A model generated the notes under the pieces. The model was not told where the DNA came from and made no database searches. It saw nothing but the letters and a program-made list of their open reading frames with translations. Shown piece by piece: positions 3,938 through 9,505 of a stretch of DNA of 9,505 nt (position 1 is the stretch's first letter; each line of letters starts with the position of its first letter). Origin of the DNA: Betaproteobacteria bacterium (GTDB lineage: Bacteria; Pseudomonadota; Gammaproteobacteria; Burkholderiales; SG8-41); contig JAQGNC010000373.1 in the NCBI GenBank assembly GCA_028292065.1, positions 1 to 9,505 on the forward strand, written 5' to 3'. The translations under genes were made by a program, and so were the position numbers.

Positions 3938-6697
3938 ATGCTAGTTACGATGCTGCGAATAAGCGTCGGGCTATTGCTGTGGCTGAGCTTGTGCAGTTTT
4001 GCGGCATCGCCAAATGTCGCATTCTTCTACGGATCCAATCCGCCATGGGACGAGCTGAAGGCCTTCGATGTCGTTGTCGTGGAGCCGGAGCACAACATCG
4101 ATCCCAAGCTGCACTCGAGCCCACGCACCGAGGTCTTCGCTTACGTCTCGATGGGCGAGGTTCATCGCGAGCGGTCTTATGCCAGGGATTTGCCGGCGGC
4201 CTGGCTGCCAGGCGCCAACGAGGCGTGGAACAGTGTCGTCATCGACCAGACCCAGCCCCAGTGGCCGCGATTCCTCATCGACCGCATCATCGCGCCGCTC
4301 TGGAAAGCGGGTTACCGCGGTTTTTTCCTCGATACACTCGATTCCTTCCACATCATCGCGAAAACCGATGACGAGCGCGCGCGCCAGGCGCAGGCGCTCG
4401 CCAACACCGTCCGCCTGATCCGTACCGAGTTTCCCGAAGCCAAGCTCATCTTCAACCGCGGCTTCGAAATCCTGCCGCAGCTCTCGCGCGACGTCTACGC
4501 GGTCGCCGTCGAGTCGATCTATCGCGGCTGGAATGCGAAAGAGGGCCAGTACGTGGAAGTGTCCGAACAGGATCGCACCTGGATACTCGACCAGATGCGC
4601 CGCGTTCGCGAGGAATACAAGCTTCCGGTGATCGCGATCGACTACGTCGCGCCGGGATCGCGTGAGCTCGCGCGAGACACCGCACGCAAGATTGCGGCGC
4701 TCGGTTTCACCCCGTGGGTCGCGAACAGCGAGCTGCATCAGCTCGGCGTCGGCGCGATCGAAGTGATGCCGCGCAAGATCCTGATGCTGTACGACGGCAA
4801 CGGCAACGAGTTCAGCCTGTACGAGGATCGTATCCACTCGTTCGCGACGATGCCGCTCAATTACCTCGGCTACGCGGTCGAGTACGCGGACATCAACCAG
4901 CCCCTTCCGGCAGGCACTCTCGTCGGGCGCTACGCCGGCATCGTCACCTGGTTTGCGAGCGAGCAGGCGGGGCGCAAGCCCGGCTTTCTCGAGTGGCTGT
5001 CACGCCAGCGCAGCGAAGGCATGCGTATCGCGATGTTCGGGAGCTTCCCGTTCCAGCTGAGCGCCAATCTCGCGAGGGACTTCGGCCTCGTCGTGTCGAA
5101 CGCCAAGCAGCCGGCGAAGACGCTCAGCATCGACTTCGCCGACCCGCTGATCGGTTTCGAAGCCCAGCCCTTGGCCGAGCGCCGGTTTTTCCTGCCGCTC
5201 GCCGCGCCCGGGGGCAAGCCGCTGCTGCGCTGGCGCAGCGATGCGGGCGACACGATGGACGCGGCCTCGATGATGCCGTGGGGCGGCTACGTGCTCTCTC
5301 CCTACGAAATACTGTCGCTGCCGAACGATGCGGGGAACCGCTGGATCGTGCAGCCTTTCGAGTTCCTGCGCCAGGCGCTCGCGCTGCCGGCTATGCCGGT
5401 GCCCGACGTGACGACCGAGAACGGCCGGCGCCTGATGCTCGTGCACATCGACGGCGACGGTTTCGTCAATCGCTCGGAGCGCCCCGGAACGCCTTTCGCG
5501 GGCGAAGTGCTGCTGACCGAAGTGCTGCAGAAATACCGGATTCCGCATACGGTCTCGGTCATCCAGGGCGAGATCGCGCCCAACGGGCTGTATCCGAAGC
5601 TTTCGCCGGCCCTCGAGCCGATCGCGCGGCGCATCTTCGCGCTTCCCCACGTCGAGATCGCGAGCCACACCTTTTCGCACCCGTTCCGGTGGTCCACCGC
5701 GGCGACGACCGCCGATGCGGGCGCGTACCATCTCAACATCCCGGGCTACGGTCAGCTCGACCTCGATCTCGAAATCCGCGGCTCGATCGATTACATCAAC
5801 TCGCGCTTGGCGCCCCCGAACAAGCGCACGCGGATGGTGTTCTGGACCGGCGACACCAACCCCGGCAGCGAGGCGGTCGCCAAGGCTTACGAGGCGGGTG
5901 TCCTCAACATGAACGGCGGCGGTGCGCTGACCACCCGCCGCAACCGCTCGTTCTCGTCGGTGTGGCCGCTCGGAATGCAGAAAGGATCGTACTTCCAGAT
6001 CCACGCGCCCAACCACAACGAAAACGTCTATACCAACAACTGGACCGGCCCGTTCTACGGCTTCGAGCGTGTCATCGAAACGTTCGAGCTCACCGAGACC
6101 CCGATGCGGCTGAAGCCGATCGACATCTACTATCACGCGTACTCCGCGAGCAAGCGCGCCTCGCTGACCGCGCTCGACCGCGTCTACCAGTGGGCGCTGA
6201 AACAGCCGGTCATGAACGTCTACGCGTCGGAGTACGCGCAGAAAGTGCTCGATTTCAACCGCATGGTCGTCGCGCGCGGGCCTGACGGCTGGATCATCCG
6301 CGGCGGGGAATCGCTGCGTGAGCTGCGCAAGCCGTCGTCGATGGGCGTCCCCGACCTGTCGGCGAGCCGCGCGATCGCGGGCTACCAGACTCGCGGCACC
6401 GACACCTACGTCCACACCGCGGATTCGGAAGCCGTCCTGAGGCTCGCCCCGCAGGTGCCGGCGCAACCGTATCTCGCCGACGCCAACGGCCGCGTCTCGG
6501 CGTGGCGGCGGGACCGCTCCACCATGCAATTCAGTCTGCAGGCCCATGTGCCGCTGCGTTTCTCGCTCGCCAACGTTTCCGGTTGCCGCGTCGAGGGCGA
6601 CGGCAGGCCGCTGACGGGCGTCGCGCAAGGCGGTATCACCCGGTATGAGCTAAAGCAAAATGGCATCGAAAGAATCTCGGTCTCCTGCGCATCCTGA
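3938..6697 (+). CDS. pelA: PelA: Pel polysaccharide hydrolase/deacetylase
   Basis: PelA is the periplasmic two-activity enzyme of Pel exopolysaccharide biosynthesis: it deacetylates the GalNAc-rich polymer and can also cleave it. From the ATG at 3938 it has 919 residues, close to the roughly 950 of Pseudomonas PelA. A signal peptide covers residues 1-22 or so (LLLWLSLCSFAAS). A GH166-type hydrolase domain spans about 25-270, with FFLDTLDS (D132, D135) and VESI (E192, the expected catalytic Glu). A Rossmann-like domain lies at about 280-480. The deacetylase domain (about 495-760) has HIDGDGF (D505, D507) and SHTFSHP (H577, H581), the expected catalytic and metal-binding residues, plus YYHAYS (H733). 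A C-terminal beta-rich part follows. The upstream in-frame GTG at 3884 is rejected because it precedes the sigma54 promoter match; the chosen ATG has AGGGG ten bases upstream. Its 3' end overlaps pelB by 38 nt. All active-site residues expected are intact. Confidence 0.94.
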   Translation: MLVTMLRISVGLLLWLSLCSFAASPNVAFFYGSNPPWDELKAFDVVVVEPEHNIDPKLHSSPRTEVFAYVSMGEVHRERSYARDLPAAWLPGANEAWNSVVIDQTQPQWPRFLIDRIIAPLWKAGYRGFFLDTLDSFHIIAKTDDERARQAQALANTVRLIRTEFPEAKLIFNRGFEILPQLSRDVYAVAVESIYRGWNAKEGQYVEVSEQDRTWILDQMRRVREEYKLPVIAIDYVAPGSRELARDTARKIAALGFTPWVANSELHQLGVGAIEVMPRKILMLYDGNGNEFSLYEDRIHSFATMPLNYLGYAVEYADINQPLPAGTLVGRYAGIVTWFASEQAGRKPGFLEWLSRQRSEGMRIAMFGSFPFQLSANLARDFGLVVSNAKQPAKTLSIDFADPLIGFEAQPLAERRFFLPLAAPGGKPLLRWRSDAGDTMDAASMMPWGGYVLSPYEILSLPNDAGNRWIVQPFEFLRQALALPAMPVPDVTTENGRRLMLVHIDGDGFVNRSERPGTPFAGEVLLTEVLQKYRIPHTVSVIQGEIAPNGLYPKLSPALEPIARRIFALPHVEIASHTFSHPFRWSTAATTADAGAYHLNIPGYGQLDLDLEIRGSIDYINSRLAPPNKRTRMVFWTGDTNPGSEAVAKAYEAGVLNMNGGGALTTRRNRSFSSVWPLGMQKGSYFQIHAPNHNENVYTNNWTGPFYGFERVIETFELTETPMRLKPIDIYYHAYSASKRASLTALDRVYQWALKQPVMNVYASEYAQKVLDFNRMVVARGPDGWIIRGGESLRELRKPSSMGVPDLSASRAIAGYQTRGTDTYVHTADSEAVLRLAPQVPAQPYLADANGRVSAWRRDRSTMQFSLQAHVPLRFSLANVSGCRVEGDGRPLTGVAQGGITRYELKQNGIERISVSCAS

Positions 6698-9505
6698 GCC
6701 GCCGCGACAGCGCCTGACTTCGCCGTGGACGCTCCTCGGCGTCGCGGTCGCGGTCGTTGTCACGCTCGTGCTGATCTTCCCGGGCCACGGCCTGCTGTCG
6801 CAGAAAAGCGCGAAGCAGCGGCCCGACGACGTGAGCCTCACCTATCTCGGCAATCTCGCGCGTAAGGAGCCCGAGAACGCCGAGCTGCGCTTCACGCTCG
6901 CGCAGAAAGAGACCGAGATCGGCAAGATCAAGGAAGCGCGCGCAGCGCTCGAGCCGCTCTACAACCACTCCAACCCCGCGGTGCGCCAGCGGGCGCGGCT
7001 GCAGGACTTCAAGCTCCAGATGCAGGAGATGACCGCGCGTGCGCCGGGCTCGAAAGAGCGCGAGCGCGACACCGAGCGCCTGCGCCAGGAGCTCGTGGGG
7101 ATGAGCCAGTACGAGTGGCCGACTTCGGGGCTGAGTGAGCTCGCGGACCTCGCGAGCCAGGTCGGCGCGCGCAAGCTTCGCGCCGACATCTACCTGCGCA
7201 TCGCGAAAAGCGACGGACAAGTCGACCGTAAATGGATCGACAAGGCGGGCGGCACGGTGCTCGCCGACGGCGAATACGACACTGCGGCCGACATCTACTT
7301 CCTGGCGATGGACCGCGCGCAGTCGCCTGAGGACAAGAAACACTATTTCATGTCCGGCGTGAAAGCGCTGCAGGCCGCCAACCGGCCGCGGGAGGCGCTC
7401 GCTGCGGCCGAACGCCACGCGGGCCCCCTGCTCGACGACGACGAGATGCTGCGTTTCATGATCAAGCTGGCGCAGGCGTCCAACGACACCCGGCGCGCCC
7501 AGGCTTACGCGAAGCGCCTCATGCGCATGTCCGAGCACAACGCGCTGCGTCCATGGCTCGCTGCGCTCGCCGATGCGCTCGTCCCTTCGGCCGTGGCGGC
7601 GGACGTGGAGACCCCGCGATCGCCCGCGAAAGTGATGGCGGGGATGCGCCCGTACAACGCGGAGGACTACAAGCTCGCGTATGACGTGTTCCTCGGCAAC
7701 CGCAACCTGGACGACGCGTATCGCGTCGCGGCGGCGGCGGTGCAGCAGGTGCCGAACGACATGGTGTGGCGCGAGCGTCTCGCGCAAATCTCGGAGTGGA
7801 GCAATCGCTATCCCGAAGCGCTCCAGGAGTGGCTCGTCATCGCGCGCCGCACCGGCCGGCCGGCGGCGTGGCAGGCGGTCCTGCGTCTTGCACCCGGCCT
7901 CTTCGACGACGAAGCCGTGCTCGAAGCGATGCGCTACCAGGCGGCCAAAGGCACGCTGACCGACGAGCAGTGGCGCGCGGTCGTCGACGCTTACGAGCGG
8001 GTAGGGCGGCCGCGCGAAGCGGTCGCGCTGCTCGAGCGCGAATACGCACGCAGTCCGCGCCCGATCTTCATCGAGTACCAGGCGATCCTGCTCGAGCGCA
8101 TGGGCGACCTCGACGGCGCGATCGCCGCGTACCGCAACGTCATCCAGCGTTCAGGTGCGACCAACCAGCGCGTGATGACGCTCGCGACCCTGCTCATCGT
8201 CCGCGGCGATTACAAGGAGGCGAATCAGCTTCTGCTCGCGAACCAGGACAAGATCGGCGCGGACGAGTCCGAGTATTGGCGCCTGCTCGCCGACCTGTCC
8301 CTGCAGCTCCAGGACGACACCGGCGCCGAGCGTGCGCTCAACGTGCTCGTGAAAAGCCCCAAGGCGTCCCCCGACGATTTCAACCGCCTGATCGCTTTGC
8401 TGACCCCGACGCGGCCCGAAGCCGCGGGGCGCCTCGCCGAGCTGGGGTACGACCGCTTCAAGACGACCGACTACCTGGTCGCGGCCCTCGGCATTTACAG
8501 CCAGCGGCGCGATTACCTGGCGATGCGCCGCGTCTTCGGAAAGATGACGCCCGAAGTGGAAGCCGGGCTCGCGCGCAGCCCCGATTTCCTGATGCTGCGT
8601 GCCGAATACCGCATCGCGACCGGCCACCCGGATCTCGGCCGTGAAGACTATCGCGAGGCCCTGCGGATCGATCCCAACCACAAGCTCGCGCGCATCGGCT
8701 TCATGTGGTTCCTCATCGACCGCCGCGAGTTTCCCGAGCTCAAGCTCCAGTTGCGCGCCGCGCTGCTGCAGGGCAAGGACGATCCGGACTTCGACGGCGT
8801 GCTCGGCGGCGCGTTCCTGACGCTCGGCGAGACCGGGCGCGCGGTCGAGTACTTCGCGCGGGTGCTCAAGCGCAATCCCGACGACTACCTCTGGATCCTC
8901 AACTACGCCGATGCGCTCGAGCAGCACGGCGAGCCCGACATGGCGTGGCGCATCCGCCGCCACGCGTGGGTCAAAGTGCGCCAGGAGATGGCGAGGAACA
9001 GGGGCGCCGAAAGTCCCCCGCTGGAGCTGCTGCAGGCGCAGGCGCGGCTCGCGCTGCAGTCCACGCCCGGAGACGCGAGTCTCGCGGTGATACGCAACCT
9101 CATGCGCCAGGACCAGTCGCTCTCCGCGCCTTCGAGCGACCCGATGCGGCGTGCGCTCGACGCCGGCACCCGCGACATCATCCTGTCGTGGGCGATCAGC
9201 ACCGAGCAGTGGGTCGCCGCGAAAACGTGGCTGTGGAAGCAGTACGCCCGCAACATGGTCAAACCGGCGTGGGCGGAGTCGATGCTCGCCACCGTCGAGA
9301 ACGATGTCGAGACCATGCAGCGTCTGCTCGACACCGAGCCTCTCGCAATGCCGCGTTACGACCGTCACGAAGCCGCTTACAGGACGCAGCAGTATCGTCT
9401 GGCTGAAGACATCGCTTTCAACGAGCTCGAGCGCCGCCCGGCCGACGACGAGATGCACCTGCGCTTCACGAACTCGGTGCTGGCGCGCTACAACAGCGTC
9501 GAAGT
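6660..9505 (+). CDS. pelB: PelB: TPR scaffold of Pel export, 3' end (porin) outside window
   Basis: PelB is the Pel export protein: an N-terminal membrane anchor, a long periplasmic TPR superhelix that binds PelA and guides the polymer, and a C-terminal outer-membrane beta-barrel. The frame from the ATG at 6660 stays open for 948 codons to the window edge. One transmembrane segment is at about residues 23-41 after a short polar, proline-containing N-terminus. The rest is helical repeat: clear TPR-like units include about 60-100, 198-250, 434-466, 468-500 (EYQAILLERMGDLDGAIAAY), 640-675 and 708-745 (AFLTLGETGRAVEYFARVL). No barrel strands are seen, so the porin must lie downstream. In known Pel operons pelC to pelG follow. 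The start overlaps pelA in another frame, has only a weak ribosome site, and is probably translationally coupled. Assignment rests on TPR architecture and on position directly after pelA. Confidence 0.9.
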   Translation, partial: MASKESRSPAHPEPPRQRLTSPWTLLGVAVAVVVTLVLIFPGHGLLSQKSAKQRPDDVSLTYLGNLARKEPENAELRFTLAQKETEIGKIKEARAALEPLYNHSNPAVRQRARLQDFKLQMQEMTARAPGSKERERDTERLRQELVGMSQYEWPTSGLSELADLASQVGARKLRADIYLRIAKSDGQVDRKWIDKAGGTVLADGEYDTAADIYFLAMDRAQSPEDKKHYFMSGVKALQAANRPREALAAAERHAGPLLDDDEMLRFMIKLAQASNDTRRAQAYAKRLMRMSEHNALRPWLAALADALVPSAVAADVETPRSPAKVMAGMRPYNAEDYKLAYDVFLGNRNLDDAYRVAAAAVQQVPNDMVWRERLAQISEWSNRYPEALQEWLVIARRTGRPAAWQAVLRLAPGLFDDEAVLEAMRYQAAKGTLTDEQWRAVVDAYERVGRPREAVALLEREYARSPRPIFIEYQAILLERMGDLDGAIAAYRNVIQRSGATNQRVMTLATLLIVRGDYKEANQLLLANQDKIGADESEYWRLLADLSLQLQDDTGAERALNVLVKSPKASPDDFNRLIALLTPTRPEAAGRLAELGYDRFKTTDYLVAALGIYSQRRDYLAMRRVFGKMTPEVEAGLARSPDFLMLRAEYRIATGHPDLGREDYREALRIDPNHKLARIGFMWFLIDRREFPELKLQLRAALLQGKDDPDFDGVLGGAFLTLGETGRAVEYFARVLKRNPDDYLWILNYADALEQHGEPDMAWRIRRHAWVKVRQEMARNRGAESPPLELLQAQARLALQSTPGDASLAVIRNLMRQDQSLSAPSSDPMRRALDAGTRDIILSWAISTEQWVAAKTWLWKQYARNMVKPAWAESMLATVENDVETMQRLLDTEPLAMPRYDRHEAAYRTQQYRLAEDIAFNELERRPADDEMHLRFTNSVLARYNSVE

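Noticed and set aside
5000..6628. Long minus-strand ORF opposite pelA (542 residues), with a 523-residue plus-strand ORF in another frame at 4714-6285
   Set aside because: Both overlap the well-supported deacetylase and hydrolase coding of pelA and have the Arg/Ala/Pro-rich composition of GC-rich shadow frames.
8151..9458. Long minus-strand ORF opposite pelB, and the plus-strand frames at 7766-8644 and 8705-9406
   Set aside because: They are shadows of the continuous TPR frame of pelB, which is open for all 948 codons to the window edge.
1..9505. CRISPR arrays, tRNA or rRNA genes, insertion sequences, toxin-antitoxin or phage genes
   Set aside because: No direct-repeat arrays, cloverleaf or rRNA sequence, transposase motifs or phage proteins were seen; the window is accounted for by housekeeping and Pel genes.

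Overview
The window is GC-rich chromosomal DNA with dense coding and strong G/C preference at third codon positions. A tsaE-amiC gene pair beside a divergent queG suggests a betaproteobacterium (Burkholderiales, Nitrosomonadales or a relative). That placement is inferred from gene order and protein style, not from a search.

Layout. (1) Positions 3-413 (+) are the 3' end of pntB, the beta subunit of the proton-translocating NAD(P) transhydrogenase. (2) Positions 414-557 are a short convergent intergenic gap. It holds an imperfect inverted pair of a dispersed, REP-like repeat (441-515) that can fold into a hairpin between pntB and amiC. (3) On the minus strand tsaE (2395-1931) is followed by amiC (1967-558), overlapping by 37 nt. 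TsaE takes part in tRNA t6A modification. AmiC is an exported cell-wall amidase with an AMIN domain. An AT-rich patch inside tsaE carries a good sigma70-type promoter candidate pointing at amiC. (4) queG (2417-3553, +) is divergent from tsaE with only 21 nt between the starts and encodes the iron-sulfur/cobalamin epoxyqueuosine reductase. (5) Positions 3554-3937 are a less GC-rich interval. It holds a possible small secreted protein gene on the minus strand (3863-3570) and a close match to a sigma54 (-24/-12) promoter (3885-3901) just ahead of pelA. (6) pelA (3938-6697) and the first 948 codons of pelB (6660 to the window edge) open a Pel exopolysaccharide operon.

How the genes work together. 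The first half is housekeeping: redox balance, two tRNA modification enzymes and daughter-cell separation. The second half is a biofilm matrix operon. PelA is a periplasmic enzyme with a glycoside hydrolase domain and a polysaccharide deacetylase domain. PelB is a membrane-anchored TPR scaffold, normally ending in an outer-membrane porin; here the porin lies beyond the window. The rest of the operon (pelC to pelG in known systems) is expected downstream but is not visible. The point of most interest is the apparent sigma54 control of pel, with a divergent small secreted ORF sharing the same upstream region.
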